DNA from: Microbispora hainanensis
Lineage (GTDB): Bacteria; Actinomycetota; Actinomycetes; Streptosporangiales; Streptosporangiaceae
DNA length: 64,000 nucleotides
NCBI RefSeq assembly: GCF_006874475.1
Contig: NZ_VIRM01000005.1
Coordinates: 124,001-188,000 of the forward strand
Direction of reading: 5' to 3'
Position numbers and translations under genes: made by a program. The notes beneath the pieces are model-generated. The model saw only the letters and a list, made by a program, of their open reading frames with translations, ran no database searches and was not told the DNA's origin. Below, piece by piece: positions 46,719-56,115 of this stretch (position 1 is the stretch's first letter; the number at the start of each line of letters is the position of its first letter).

Positions 46719-47198
46719 TCACCGGGTGCCGCGGACCGCCTGGAGATGGTCGACGATCGGTGTGTAGATCTGGTCGAGCGTGGACACCTGCTCGGGGGTC
46801 ATCCGATCGATGAAGTGCCGCCGGACGCTCGCCACGTGGTCCGGAGCCACCCGCTGGATCGTCTCCCAGCCGTGGTCGGTCAGCACGGCGAACGTGCCGC
46901 GCCGGTCGTCCTCGCAGTTCTGCCGGACCACCAGGCCGGCGGCCTCCATCCGCGAGATCTGGTGGGACAGCCTGCTGCGGGACTGGATCGTCGCGTCGGC
47001 CAGCTCGCTCATGCGCATGCGGCGGCCGGGACTCTCCGAGAGGTTCACGAGGATCTCGTAGTCGTTCAGCGACAGCCCGGTGCCCTGCAGCTCCCGGTCG
47101 AGCTGGTGGAAGAGCAGGCGGTGGGCGGCCAGATGGGCCCGCCAGGCGCGCTGCTCCTGCGGGGTGAGCCAATGAGGGGCTTCCATGACGACCAGCAT
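46719..47198 (-). CDS. MarR-family regulator
   Basis: A 159-residue MarR protein: LSLNDYEILVNLSESPGRRM, HTH MSELADATIQSRSRLSHQIS and wing RQNCEDDRRGTFAVLTDHG. A Cys in the wing could be redox-sensitive. ATG 47198 is used; ATG 47186 (MEAPHWLTP) is an equally plausible start, and neither has a clear ribosome site. It is divergent from a cation diffusion facilitator gene with only 26 bp between, so one site could control both. Confidence 0.87.
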   Translation of the reverse strand: MLVVMEAPHWLTPQEQRAWRAHLAAHRLLFHQLDRELQGTGLSLNDYEILVNLSESPGRRMRMSELADATIQSRSRLSHQISRMEAAGLVVRQNCEDDRRGTFAVLTDHGWETIQRVAPDHVASVRRHFIDRMTPEQVSTLDQIYTPIVDHLQAVRGTR

Positions 47199-47224
47199 AA
47201 GATCACTTGCACGAATGGAGCGGA

Positions 47225-48166
47225 ATGGCCGACAGCGAGAACGGTGAGAGCCTCGGCACAGTCGTGGTCGCGGGCGCGGCCAACCTCGCCATCGCGCTGG
47301 CCAAGCTGGTCGCCGGCCTGATGAGCTCCTCCTCGGCGATGCTGTCGGAGGCGGCGCACTCCGCGGCAGACACGGCCACCGAGGTGGTGCTGTTCGCCGC
47401 GATCCGGCACGGCGAGCGCCCCGCCGACTCCCGCCATCCGTTCGGCCACGGCCGGGCCGCCTACCTGTGGGCGATCGTGGCGGCCTGCTTCACGCTGGTC
47501 GTGGGGGCCGGGTTCTCGCTCACGCACGGCTGGCACACCATCACCGCCGGGGAGAGCCTGGGCGACGTCGGCGTGTCGTACGTCGTGCTCGGGGCGTCCT
47601 TCGCGATCGAGTCGGTCTCCCTCTGGAAGGCGCTGCGGCAGCTTCGCGGCGAGGCGCGCCGCTGGCGGGTGAGCCCCGGGCGGCTGTTGCGGCGCACCTC
47701 CGACACCGTGCTCAAGGCCGTCGTGCTGGAGGACTCCGCCGCGCTGATCGGCATCGCCACGGCCGGCGTCGGCCTGCTGCTGTCGCAGCTCACCGGATCG
47801 GCCGTGTGGGACGGCGCCGCGTCGATCGTCATCGGGTTGCTGCTGCTCGGCGTGGCGCTGACCCTGATCAGGACCAACGCCTCGCTGCTCATCGGCCAGG
47901 CCGCGCCGCGCGGGCTGCAGGAGGAGATCCGCGGCGAGCTGGCCGCCCAGCCGGAGGTCGAGGCCGTCGTCGAGCTGGTCACCGTCATGATGGGGCCCGG
48001 CCAGGTCATGGTCGCGGCGAAGGTCGACTTCCGCGACGAGACGTCCGGGCAGCGGCTGGAGCTCGCCTCCGACCAGGTGGAGCGCCGGCTCACCGAGCGG
48101 TTCCCGGAGATCCGGCAGGTCTTCCTCGACCCCACCCCGGGACGGTCAGCCGCCAAGGAGGCGTAG
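47225..48166 (+). CDS. Cation diffusion facilitator
   Basis: A 313-residue CDF protein with six predicted helices. Metal site A residues are in SEAAHSAADT (TM2) and VLEDSAALIGI (TM5), and RHPFGHGRAAYLWAI follows TM2. The C-terminal cytosolic domain (VMVAAKVDF) has the ferredoxin-like fold. It exports Zn2+, Fe2+, Mn2+ or similar. ATG 47225 has GGAG 4 nt upstream. It overlaps the convergent PPTase gene by 21 bp. Confidence 0.9.
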   Translation: MADSENGESLGTVVVAGAANLAIALAKLVAGLMSSSSAMLSEAAHSAADTATEVVLFAAIRHGERPADSRHPFGHGRAAYLWAIVAACFTLVVGAGFSLTHGWHTITAGESLGDVGVSYVVLGASFAIESVSLWKALRQLRGEARRWRVSPGRLLRRTSDTVLKAVVLEDSAALIGIATAGVGLLLSQLTGSAVWDGAASIVIGLLLLGVALTLIRTNASLLIGQAAPRGLQEEIRGELAAQPEVEAVVELVTVMMGPGQVMVAAKVDFRDETSGQRLELASDQVERRLTERFPEIRQVFLDPTPGRSAAKEA

Positions 48167-48826
48167 CTTGGCGGGCTCGTCGGTGACCGCCGAGGCGATC
48201 ACCGTGCCGGCCGTCCACTCGATGAAGTGACGGCCCTGCCATTCCAGCGGGCCCGTCAGCCCGTCATCGAGCGGCAGGGCCGACAGGTCAGCCTCGCGCA
48301 GCCGGTCGAGCGTGAGCTCTCCCCGCTTGACCAGCGCCTCCTTGCGCACCCACTGCCGGATCAGCCCGCGGTTGTCGTCGCCGACCAGCTTCGCCTCCGC
48401 GGGGGTCAGCGCGAGCTCCACCAGCCTCTCGTCGGCCGGGCCGTACGTGGCGTGCTCGGCGTCCACGCCCACCCGCCCGAGCCCGGCGACCGCGCAGACA
48501 TAGCCCGACGTGTGCGCCAGGCTGATCGACACCTCGGGGGCCTCGGCCAGCCAGGGCCGTCCGTGGGCCTGCCCGCAGGTCTCGCAGCGCTGCGCCACGG
48601 TCAGCATGCAGGCGCGGGTGCCGAGCAGCTCCGCGGCGCAGTGCCGTACGAGCAGGTGGGCGGCGACGAAGTCGAGGCGGTCCCGCTTGCGGGTGAAGCG
48701 CTCGGCGCGCTCGCGCTCGGCCTCGGTGAGAGTGCCGGCGACCATGTCCAGCACGTCGGCGGTGTGGCCGGCCACGGCCAGTGGGGGGCGCACGAGGCCA
48801 CTGTAGGGGAGCGATGTGACGATCAC
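48146..48826 (-). CDS. 4'-phosphopantetheinyl transferase (Sfp type)
   Basis: A 226-residue Sfp/EntD-superfamily enzyme: RLDFVAAHLLVRHC, SLAHTSGYVCAVAG, the Mg-binding GVDAEH and WVRKEALVKRGE. It transfers phosphopantetheine from CoA to carrier proteins of polyketide, peptide or fatty-acid synthases. A Cys pair (CETCGQAHG) after the first half is also seen in actinobacterial members. GTG 48826 is inferred from length. No synthase is nearby, so it may serve distant clusters. Confidence 0.9.
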   Translation of the reverse strand: MIVTSLPYSGLVRPPLAVAGHTADVLDMVAGTLTEAERERAERFTRKRDRLDFVAAHLLVRHCAAELLGTRACMLTVAQRCETCGQAHGRPWLAEAPEVSISLAHTSGYVCAVAGLGRVGVDAEHATYGPADERLVELALTPAEAKLVGDDNRGLIRQWVRKEALVKRGELTLDRLREADLSALPLDDGLTGPLEWQGRHFIEWTAGTVIASAVTDEPAKLRLLGG

Positions 48827-49091
48827 GTGAACTGGGCCCCACCATCCCGGGTGCGCCGACCTGGCCGGGACGGGCCGCGGCCGGACGCGCGCGGCTCTGC
48901 TAGCGGCTCGTGCGGGAGTGACCCGCCCATCCGGAGGACCCGGCGCAGGGACGCGGTGTCCGCTGCCGCCCGATCTCCTGGGCGCCGCCCCGTGTCCGGA
49001 TAGCGGCATGCGTGACGATCAGTGCTTGTAGCATCACGCTCAGGGGCCGACTCCGAAGTCATCGAAACTTCCACCACTTCCACCCGGGGAC

Positions 49092-49610
49092 GTGACGTTG
49101 AACACACAGTCCGATTGCTCCACCGAGGTTCTGCTCCGCGATGTCGTACGGAAGGTCGTGGCCGACTGCGCGCCGGAGGAAACGGTCGTGGTCGAGGGGC
49201 TGCTGCGCTACAGCGACGCCGAGGTGCCGGCCCGGCTGCGCCGGCGCAGGCACGGGCGTGACCCGCTCGGCTTCGGACTCGACGACGTCGTTCCGCTGGT
49301 GACGCCACTGCTGTGGCTGACGCTGGAAAGCGCCCGGCAGAAGCTGACCGACGCGGCCGTGGACCAGGCGGCGCGCGGGTCGGTGTCACTGTGGCGGCGC
49401 ATCCGGCGCCGGAAGGCGGAGCCCGCGACCATCCCTCCGCTCACCCGCGAGCAGCAGGCGCTGGTGAAGCGGATGGTCCTCGACGCGGCCGCAGAGGCCG
49501 GGCTGTCGGAAAGCCGGGCCAAGCGGATCGCCGACGGCGTCGTCGCCGGCCTGGCGCTGGCCGAGCCCGGGGAGTTCCACGGTGATGCCGATGTGAGGGA
49601 GACGCGGTGA
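49092..49610 (+). CDS. Small cytosolic protein coupled to an M48 protease, function unknown
   Basis: About 172 residues, mostly helical, with no membrane segment or signal. A basic stretch RLRRRRHGRDPLGFG (about 49-63), WRRIRRRKAE and a C-terminal helix pair (REQQALVKRMVLDAAAEAGL) stand out. GTG 49092 is too close to GGGGA (1 nt); the in-frame TTG at 49098 has 7-nt spacing and may be used. It overlaps the protease gene by 4 bp (GTGA). A -10-like TAGCAT lies near 49026. It may regulate the protease or mark its substrates, which is inference. Confidence 0.75.
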   Translation: MTLNTQSDCSTEVLLRDVVRKVVADCAPEETVVVEGLLRYSDAEVPARLRRRRHGRDPLGFGLDDVVPLVTPLLWLTLESARQKLTDAAVDQAARGSVSLWRRIRRRKAEPATIPPLTREQQALVKRMVLDAAAEAGLSESRAKRIADGVVAGLALAEPGEFHGDADVRETR

Positions 49611-52600
49611 CCGCCGTCGAGCCTGGCCGGGCCAGGCTCGACGAACGGATACTCGGCGCCGGCACGAACTCCCGCTTCGCGCTTCTGCTGCTGCTGATCG
49701 TCACCGCCGGCGGTTACATGCCGATGTCGGTGCTGTCCGCGCTCCGCCTCGGCGGCTACGCGGACTGCGTGCTGGCGGCCGGCATCGACTACTCCGCGTA
49801 CACGCTGACGGCGGCGACCCGCCTGACGGGGCAGGCACTGGCGTTTTTCCCCTGCGCGGCCCGGCATGCACCACCCCCACCGGTGTGGCAGATCCTGGCC
49901 GGGCCCGCGGTGGTCGTCGCCACCACGGCGGCGGCCACACTCCTGCTGCCGCTGTGGAAGCAGCGTCGCGGCCGCTGCATCCGTCTGGATCGTGTTCCCG
50001 GCGGCACCGAGATCGCCGCGCGGGTCGAGGAACTGGCCGCGGGCCGCGTCGCGCGGGTGCCGGAACTGTTCATGGCGCCGGCAACGACCAGCAGGAGCGC
50101 CTCGGTGTTCGGCACCGACGGCCGCCCCCGGCTGCTCCTGAACGGCGGACTGGTCGCCTGCCGCACCGCCGACCCGCGGACGTTCGACGCCGTCGTCCTG
50201 CACGAGCTCGCCCACGTGGCCAACCGGGATCTCACGATCACCTACGCCACCGTCGCCCTGTGGCGGACGTTCATCGTGCTGATCGTCATCCCCTACCTGC
50301 TGTGGTGGTCGGGACTGTGGGCGATCGGCATCGCGACCGGCGTCGGATCGACGGTCGCCGCCTCGGTCACGCATTATCTGGCCGTTCCCGTGATCATCGC
50401 CGTCGTGGTCCACTTCGTCCGTGCGGACGTGCTGCGCAGCAGGGAGCTGTACGCCGACCTGACGGCCGGCCGCTGGGGTGCGCCGCTTGAGCACGTCTGG
50501 GCCGCGCCGGCCGCGCCGGTTGGGCCAAGTGCGTCGCCCGCGCCGCCCACGCCGCTCACGCCGCTCACATCGGCCGCGCCGGTCGAGCCAGGTGCGCCGC
50601 ACGTGCCTCCCGCGCCGGCTGAGCGCGGGCGTCTGCACCGGCTGGCGAGCGTCCTGCTGGACCAGGTGCGGACCCACCCGAGGCGGGAGATCCGCCGCGC
50701 CGCCCTCGACGATCCGGCACCGCTCTTCACGGTGAGTTCACCGTTGATGTTCCTGATCGGCGCCGGCGCCACACTGATGAACTTCCACCTGCTGGGGCAC
50801 GTCGAGCCGCGCGTCGCCGACCTGAGTGACTGGCTCGGGCAGGGCCTCGCCACCGTTCCGGCGGCCGTGGTCGCGGCGGCCGTCACGGCGGTGCTGTGGC
50901 GGGCGGTGGTCCGTGCCGCCGTGCTGGGCCGGCCGGCTCCCAGCGGAGTGCGGGCCGGGCTGTGGCTGGGCCTGGGGCTGATCTGCGGATCGCTGGTCAA
51001 CGGCCAGACCACCGGAGGGACGTGGCTGCCCGGCAGGGTGTGGGTGCTGACGCTGGTCGTGGCCGCCGCGGTCGCCGTGACGTGCTGGACCTCCCAGTGC
51101 GCGCGCCTCGCGGCCACATCCTGGCCGGGCCGGTCGCTGCGATGGCCGCTGGCGCTGTGCCTGATCTCAGGCTGGCTGATCCTCTCGGCGTGGTTCTGCT
51201 GGTGGAACTTCTACGGCGCGATGTACGCCGGCGGATTCTGGTACGACCCGGAGGGCCTGCGATGGAGCACCGCGAACTGGTTTCCCGGCGCGGGCACCGC
51301 GCGCCCGGACACGACCGCCGTCATGGCTCCGATGATCGCGGTGCTGCGATACGCGGCGTACCGGCCGCTGACCCCTGCCGCCGCGGTCGTGGCCTGGGTC
51401 ACGCCTTTCGCCCTGTGGGCCGCGGGCACCGTCCGACACGGACCCGGCCGGCTCCGCTCGCCGTACGCCGCCCTCGGAAGCCGCGAGGCGACGGACACCG
51501 TCGCTCCCGTGACACGGCCGGTGCCCGCGCTGCGACAGGCCGTCGCGCCCGCACTGGTGGGAGCGGTGATCGCGGCCGCCGGTGTCGCCGGAATCCAGGC
51601 ATGGCTGCACACCCTGCACGCCGCACCGGGACAACGCGGCGGCATGTACGCCTTCAGCTATGCGATCTGGTCACTGTGGGCGATCGCCGCCGGCACACTG
51701 GTCGCCGCCCTGATCGCGGCGGCCTCGGCCCGTTTCCGGCTGCCGGCCGCGCTCGTCGCCGCGGGGGCCGCCGCGATCCTGGGCCTGGCCGCCGCGACCG
51801 CGCTCATCTCCGTCGACGGATGCGTCCAGCCGCTGAGCGTCCTCAACAACAGCTGCGCCTGGCGTCCCGCCTGGCGGCAGCTGGAGGCCGGTAACACCTT
51901 CGGCCTCGTCGCGCACAGTGCGCTACTGCTGGCGCCGGTCGTCGCGGTGGCGGCCACGGCACTGGCGGCCCTGTGCCGCCTCGCCTGGTCGGCGATCCCG
52001 AACGCCCGCGTCCCGGCGTCCCAGCCGGTCGCGGCCACCGCCCGCGCCAGGCCGGGAAGACGCTACGCCACAGCGCTGCCGGCGGCCGGTCTGCCGTGTG
52101 CGGCTCTCGCGACCGCCGCCGTTCTGATGGCGGGCGACGCCGAGGCGCAGTTCTCGACGCAGGCGCAGCTCACCACGGTCGGTGCGCAGGCCACCTTTCA
52201 ACGGACGGCGGGCCTGCCGGTCCTGCCGGCCTCGCAGGACATGCGCAGGCGGCAGGTCATCGCCTGGTATCGGCTCGGCGGCCGATATCTCCTCGATCAC
52301 GCCCTCCGCATCGGCAAGTCCGTGACGGCAGTGCTCGACTCGGCCGAGCGTGACGATCTCCCGGAGGACACGGCCGATGTCATGGTCAGAATGCGACCGC
52401 TGTGCCAGGCCATGATCAACCTGGCGTCGCGGGAACCGGTCTACTTCCAGGTCCCCGACCCGATGGCACAGAAGTCCTGGCACCGGTTCGGGGAGGACAT
52501 CAGGAAGGCGGGGCCCGCGTGCGTCCGGGCCGTCGACCGCGCGGACGTCGACGCGTTCCGGGTGTCCGTGATCGGCCTCATGGCCGGGTCCATCAGTGCG

Positions 52601-52696
52601 ATGTCCACCTCGGCCATGATCGATTTGATCATCGGCGATTCCGCCGACCCCGTTTACAAGGGCGAGCCGGCGGAGCCGCCTCAGCCGCGTCTATGA
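49607..52696 (+). CDS. Very large multi-pass M48-type zinc metalloprotease
   Basis: A 1,029-residue membrane protein. The N-terminal quarter is M48-like: HELAH (His199, Glu200, His203) with a likely third ligand Glu280 in RELYADL, flanked by membrane helices. A Pro/Ala/Val linker (about 302-340) separates it from eight or more further helices, and a soluble domain (about 850-1029) ends the protein. HtpX and Ste24 proteins are 290-450 residues long, so more than half of this one is novel. GTG 49607 overlaps the preceding gene. It is probably an intramembrane or membrane-proximal protease with a sensor domain. Confidence 0.85.
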   Translation: MTAVEPGRARLDERILGAGTNSRFALLLLLIVTAGGYMPMSVLSALRLGGYADCVLAAGIDYSAYTLTAATRLTGQALAFFPCAARHAPPPPVWQILAGPAVVVATTAAATLLLPLWKQRRGRCIRLDRVPGGTEIAARVEELAAGRVARVPELFMAPATTSRSASVFGTDGRPRLLLNGGLVACRTADPRTFDAVVLHELAHVANRDLTITYATVALWRTFIVLIVIPYLLWWSGLWAIGIATGVGSTVAASVTHYLAVPVIIAVVVHFVRADVLRSRELYADLTAGRWGAPLEHVWAAPAAPVGPSASPAPPTPLTPLTSAAPVEPGAPHVPPAPAERGRLHRLASVLLDQVRTHPRREIRRAALDDPAPLFTVSSPLMFLIGAGATLMNFHLLGHVEPRVADLSDWLGQGLATVPAAVVAAAVTAVLWRAVVRAAVLGRPAPSGVRAGLWLGLGLICGSLVNGQTTGGTWLPGRVWVLTLVVAAAVAVTCWTSQCARLAATSWPGRSLRWPLALCLISGWLILSAWFCWWNFYGAMYAGGFWYDPEGLRWSTANWFPGAGTARPDTTAVMAPMIAVLRYAAYRPLTPAAAVVAWVTPFALWAAGTVRHGPGRLRSPYAALGSREATDTVAPVTRPVPALRQAVAPALVGAVIAAAGVAGIQAWLHTLHAAPGQRGGMYAFSYAIWSLWAIAAGTLVAALIAAASARFRLPAALVAAGAAAILGLAAATALISVDGCVQPLSVLNNSCAWRPAWRQLEAGNTFGLVAHSALLLAPVVAVAATALAALCRLAWSAIPNARVPASQPVAATARARPGRRYATALPAAGLPCAALATAAVLMAGDAEAQFSTQAQLTTVGAQATFQRTAGLPVLPASQDMRRRQVIAWYRLGGRYLLDHALRIGKSVTAVLDSAERDDLPEDTADVMVRMRPLCQAMINLASREPVYFQVPDPMAQKSWHRFGEDIRKAGPACVRAVDRADVDAFRVSVIGLMAGSISAMSTSAMIDLIIGDSADPVYKGEPAEPPQPRL

Positions 52697-52775
52697 GGTA
52701 CGGATCGGCGACACGCCTCCGACCGGCTTCCGGTCCGGGCGGCGGGCCCGGACCGGAAGCCCGGATCGGGGTCGC

Positions 52776-54170
52776 TCACCCGGCCAGGGCGGCCATCCAC
52801 GCCTCGATCTCGTCGGCGCGGCGGGGCAGCGCGGCCGACATCAGGCGGGCGCCGTCGGCCGTGATCACGAGGTCGTCCTCGATGCGGACGCCGATCCCGC
52901 GCAGCTCCGGCGGCAGCGTCAGGTCGTCGGGCTGGAGGTAGAGCCCCGGCTCCACGGTCAGCACCTGACCCTCCTCCAGCACGCCGTCCAGGTAGGTCTC
53001 CGCCCGCGCCCGGGCGCAGTCGTGCACGTCGAGGCCCAGCATGTGGCCGCTGCTGCACAGGGTGTAGCGCCGGTGCAGGCCCGCGTCGGCCTGCGATTTC
53101 GTCAGCAGGCCCCACTCGCGCAGCCCGTCGGAGATCACCCGCATGGCGGTCTCATGGAACTCGCGGAAGCGCGCCCCCGGCCGCAGCACCGCGATGGCGG
53201 CCGTCTGCGCCTCGTAGACCAGGTCGTAGACCTGCCGCTGCACAGGGCTGAACCGGCCCGACAGCGGCAGCGTGCGGGTGACGTCGGCCGTGTAGAGGTT
53301 GTCGCCCTCGACGCCGGCGTCCAGCAGCAGCATCTCGGCGGGGTCGAGCCGCCCGTCGTTGCGGATCCAGTGCAGCACGCAGGCGTGCGCTCCGGAGGCC
53401 ACGATCGACTGGTAGCCCACCGCGTTGCCCTCCAGCCGCGAGCGCAGGCCGAAGACGCCCTCGACGTACCGCTCGCCGCGCGGGTGCGCGAGGGCCGCGG
53501 GCAGCGCGCGCACGACGTCCTCGAACCCGCGCGCGGTCGCGTCCACCGCCTGCTGCAGCTCCGCGATCTCCCATTCGTCCTTGACCAGCCGCAGCTCCGA
53601 CAGGACCGCGGCCAGCTCGGCGTCGCGGTCGTCGCCGGAGGGGGAGACGAGCGCGTCTACGGAGGCGTCCACCCCGCGCAGCACGCGCGCGGGTCCATTC
53701 AGCGCGGCCGGCAGCGTGCCGATGTGCGCGCACTCGATCTGGTACGCCGCCTCGGCCTCCGCGAGGTCGAATCGGCGGCCCACCCAGAACTCGCCGTACC
53801 GCCGGTCGCGGTAGAACTCCTGCGACTCGGCACGGGACGGGCGGGGATGCAGGAACAGCCGCGCCTCACCGGAGGGCTCGATCACCAGGACGTCGTCCGG
53901 CTGCTGGCCGCCGGTCAGGTAGGCGAACGCGCTGTGCGTGCGGAACCGGTGGTCGTCGTCGTTGCTGCGGGCCCGCAGCGTGCCCGAGGGGATGACGAGC
54001 CGCTCGCCCGGCAGCCGTTCGGTGAGCCGTGCCCGCCGCTTGGCCGCGTACGCGGCGCCCGGCAGCGGCGCCACGTCCTCGTGCGTGTCGGCCCAGCCGT
54101 CGCGCATGAACTCCGCGAGCGCTTCTGAGATCGGGAGATCATGGCTCCCGGTGTTGAGTTTCTCGGCCAT
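52776..54170 (-). CDS. pepP: Xaa-Pro aminopeptidase (M24B)
   Basis: A 464-residue PepP-type creatinase-fold metalloprotease that removes N-terminal residues before proline. The N-terminal AMP_N domain (LPGERLVIPSGTLRAR) precedes a catalytic domain with dinuclear metal ligands: Asp in LLLDAGVEGDN, Asp in YTADVTRT, His in SGHMLGLDVHD, Glu in TVEPGLYL and Glu in GVRIEDD. ATG 54170 has GGGGG at about 6 nt. It faces the CBS gene divergently across 165 bp. Confidence 0.93.
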   Translation of the reverse strand: MAEKLNTGSHDLPISEALAEFMRDGWADTHEDVAPLPGAAYAAKRRARLTERLPGERLVIPSGTLRARSNDDDHRFRTHSAFAYLTGGQQPDDVLVIEPSGEARLFLHPRPSRAESQEFYRDRRYGEFWVGRRFDLAEAEAAYQIECAHIGTLPAALNGPARVLRGVDASVDALVSPSGDDRDAELAAVLSELRLVKDEWEIAELQQAVDATARGFEDVVRALPAALAHPRGERYVEGVFGLRSRLEGNAVGYQSIVASGAHACVLHWIRNDGRLDPAEMLLLDAGVEGDNLYTADVTRTLPLSGRFSPVQRQVYDLVYEAQTAAIAVLRPGARFREFHETAMRVISDGLREWGLLTKSQADAGLHRRYTLCSSGHMLGLDVHDCARARAETYLDGVLEEGQVLTVEPGLYLQPDDLTLPPELRGIGVRIEDDLVITADGARLMSAALPRRADEIEAWMAALAG

Positions 54171-54335
54171 CCTCTGCCCCCAGGGTGCGGTGATATTTCG
54201 CCATCGTAGGGGTGGAGGCCCTTGACGAGGTACGACGACCGCTGTTGCCTGGGGAAACAGGATTTCGCCGCTCCGGCCGGCCGGCGGGAGCGGAAGCGGG
54301 GACAGTCCCCCAGGTGCCCCTGAGAGGTGGTGTCG

Positions 54336-54764
54336 ATGCTCATCGGGACGATCTTGCAGAGCAAGGGAACAGGTGTGGCGACCGTTCCGCCGCACGCCAC
54401 GGTGTCGGAGCTTCTCGCCCGGCTGGCCGAGCTCAACATCGGCGCGGTCGTGGTTTCCGAGGACGGTCTGACCATCGCGGGCATCGTGTCGGAGCGCGAC
54501 GTCGTACGGCGGCTAAACGAGCACGGCGCCGCGCTGCTCACCATGCCCGTCTCGTCGATCATGACGGCGGAGGTGCGCACCTGCGGCCCGGACACCAACG
54601 TCGACGAGCTGCGCCGCACCATGACCAACCACCGGATCAGGCACGTGCCCGTCGTCCGCGACGGCCGTCTGGCCGGCATCGTCAGCATCGGCGACGTCGT
54701 CAAGACCTCGATCCAGGAGCTGGAGAGCGAGAAGGAGGCCCTGGTCGGCTACATCAACGGCTGA
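54336..54764 (+). CDS. CBS-domain pair protein
   Basis: A 142-residue stand-alone CBS pair: VPPHATVSELLARLAELNIG with DGLTIAGIVSERDVVR, then MTAEVRTCGPDTNVDELRR with DGRLAGIVSIGDVVK. It probably binds adenosine nucleotides and signals energy state. ATG 54336 has AGAGG 8 nt upstream; a GTG at 54327 would add three residues. It is upstream of, but not tightly linked to, the Smr gene. Confidence 0.9.
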   Translation: MLIGTILQSKGTGVATVPPHATVSELLARLAELNIGAVVVSEDGLTIAGIVSERDVVRRLNEHGAALLTMPVSSIMTAEVRTCGPDTNVDELRRTMTNHRIRHVPVVRDGRLAGIVSIGDVVKTSIQELESEKEALVGYING

Positions 54765-54889
54765 CCCGCCCCCGCCGGTGTGGGGCGCGGTGACCCGCCT
54801 CGCCCCGCGTCCCTGTCGCGCGCCCCGCGTTCCCCATTCGGCGTCCGCTTTCCGCGTCCCGCACCCGCATTCCGCGGCGGGCGGCGACT

Positions 54890-54895
54890 TAGACT
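54890..54895 (+). promoter_or_regulatory. -10 element of a leaderless transcript (Smr gene)
   Basis: TAGACT at 54890-54895 ends 7 nt before the GTG at 54903, the spacing expected when transcription starts at the first base of the start codon. No Shine-Dalgarno precedes this GTG. Confidence 0.6.
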
Positions 54896-54902
54896 CGCTT
54901 GC

Positions 54903-55157
54903 GTGAAGCTGAAGCTTGACCTCCACGACATCTACAACAAGGGCAGCGAGATCGACAAGGCGCTGCACGGCATCATCCAGGAGGCCGTACGCAAGAAGGC
55001 GACCCAGGTGGAGATCATCCCGGGCAAGGGGTCCGGCCAGCTCAAGAAGAAGGTGCTGCGCTTCCTGGAGCAGAAGGAGATCAAGGCGCTCTACCACCGG
55101 ATCGACAAGGATTCCAAGAACCACGGCCGCCTGTTCGTCTACTTCCAGTGGAAGTAG
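54903..55157 (+). CDS. Small MutS-related (Smr) domain protein
   Basis: An 84-residue stand-alone Smr domain: LDLHDI at the N-terminus, IIPGKGSGQLKKKV in the centre and a C-terminal FQWK. Smr domains of the MutS2 type nick or bind branched DNA or RNA; in stand-alone bacterial forms the role is not settled. GTG 54903 is leaderless by position. The gene ends next to an integrase relic on the other strand. Confidence 0.88.
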   Translation: MKLKLDLHDIYNKGSEIDKALHGIIQEAVRKKATQVEIIPGKGSGQLKKKVLRFLEQKEIKALYHRIDKDSKNHGRLFVYFQWK

Positions 55158-55188
55158 CGGCACCGGGCGTCGTCTAGCAGGGTGAACG

Positions 55189-55509
55189 TCATCTCGATCT
55201 TCCCGAGGGCACAACCAGGGCACTCGGCCCGGTCTGCTCTTGCGTGAAGAACGCGTCCATAGCCTTGCGCGCCCGGTCGGCTGCGTTCGGCGTCAGGCAG
55301 GTGTACGTCCGGAGCGTGAACCCAGGGTCAGAGTGACCGAGGTACTCAGCGACCGTGCGAATGTCGACCCCGGCACCGAGCCACGCCGACGCCGCAGTGC
55401 GCCGCAACACATGGCACACGTGGTCGCGGTGAGACTTTCGGCGCTCTCCCTTTTGCCGGCCCGCTGCCGCTTCGCGATCGGGTCGATGGCAGACGGGATG
55501 GACGGGCAA
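55189..55509 (-). pseudogene. Tyrosine integrase C-terminal fragment
   Basis: About 106 residues match only the C-terminal catalytic part of phage-type tyrosine integrases: HVLRRTAASAWLGAGVDIRT (with the HxLR arginine), EYLGHSDPGFT (His) and RTYTCL (nucleophile Tyr). The N-terminal domains and first catalytic Arg are missing, and upstream sequence loses similarity. It is a relic of an integrative element. No tRNA attachment site was recognised next to it. Confidence 0.7.
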
Positions 55510-55629
55510 GGTGCGGCGTGAACGCCTACCAAGGTCGCGATGAACGGCTGCGCCGAGGCACGACCTCGGCCGGCGTCTGGTTCGACCGGAGATCAGGCGC
55601 GCGATCCCGCGATCACCGGCAACCGCATT

Positions 55630-56115
55630 TCAGTGGTCGACCTCGCTCGATGGGCGCAGCGCGGTCAGGAGGCTTTCGAGCTGGCCCCATGCCCGCGCGC
55701 TGGCAATGTGATCGATGTAATCGCGGGACTCGACGATGAGCCCGTCGCGAATACGGAGAACGAAGACACAGGGCACGGTGAACGCCTCTCCTGTCTCCTC
55801 CACGTGCCCCTGGTAAGCGAATTCGGCGACGATCACCTCCGGATCAGCGGTGTCGTGGATGATGATGTTGACCGGCTTACGATTCAGTGTCCGGGCAAAC
55901 GGCGGCGGCGCGGTGAAGTGCTCGTGCAGTTCGCTGCGGCTCAGCAGCGGCGGCGCGTTGAGCGGGTGAAACGGGTGGGTGACATGGGTCTGTTCGGCAT
56001 AGAGGTCGGCCAGATTTTCGTACGGCCCTTCGCAGACCCCATTCACCAGGCGGAGAAACACGTCACGCGGGCTACTGCGGCCATCGCCGCCGTCTGGATC
56101 AACTCGGGAATCCAT
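55630..56115 (-). CDS. SnoaL-like (NTF2-fold) protein
   Basis: A 161-residue protein of the SnoaL/ketosteroid-isomerase-like fold: RDVFLRLVNGVCEGPYENLADLYA, then a curved sheet (VIVAEFAYQGH, FVLRIRDGLIVESRDYIDH). Members bind or isomerise small molecules, and many are of unknown role. ATG 56115 has GGTGAGG upstream. Open frame continues upstream without coding character. It is isolated. Confidence 0.8.
   Translation of the reverse strand: MDSRVDPDGGDGRSSPRDVFLRLVNGVCEGPYENLADLYAEQTHVTHPFHPLNAPPLLSRSELHEHFTAPPPFARTLNRKPVNIIIHDTADPEVIVAEFAYQGHVEETGEAFTVPCVFVLRIRDGLIVESRDYIDHIASARAWGQLESLLTALRPSSEVDH

Noticed and set aside
55158-55260. tRNA or att site next to the integrase fragment
   Set aside because: No cloverleaf or duplicated attachment core could be recognised.
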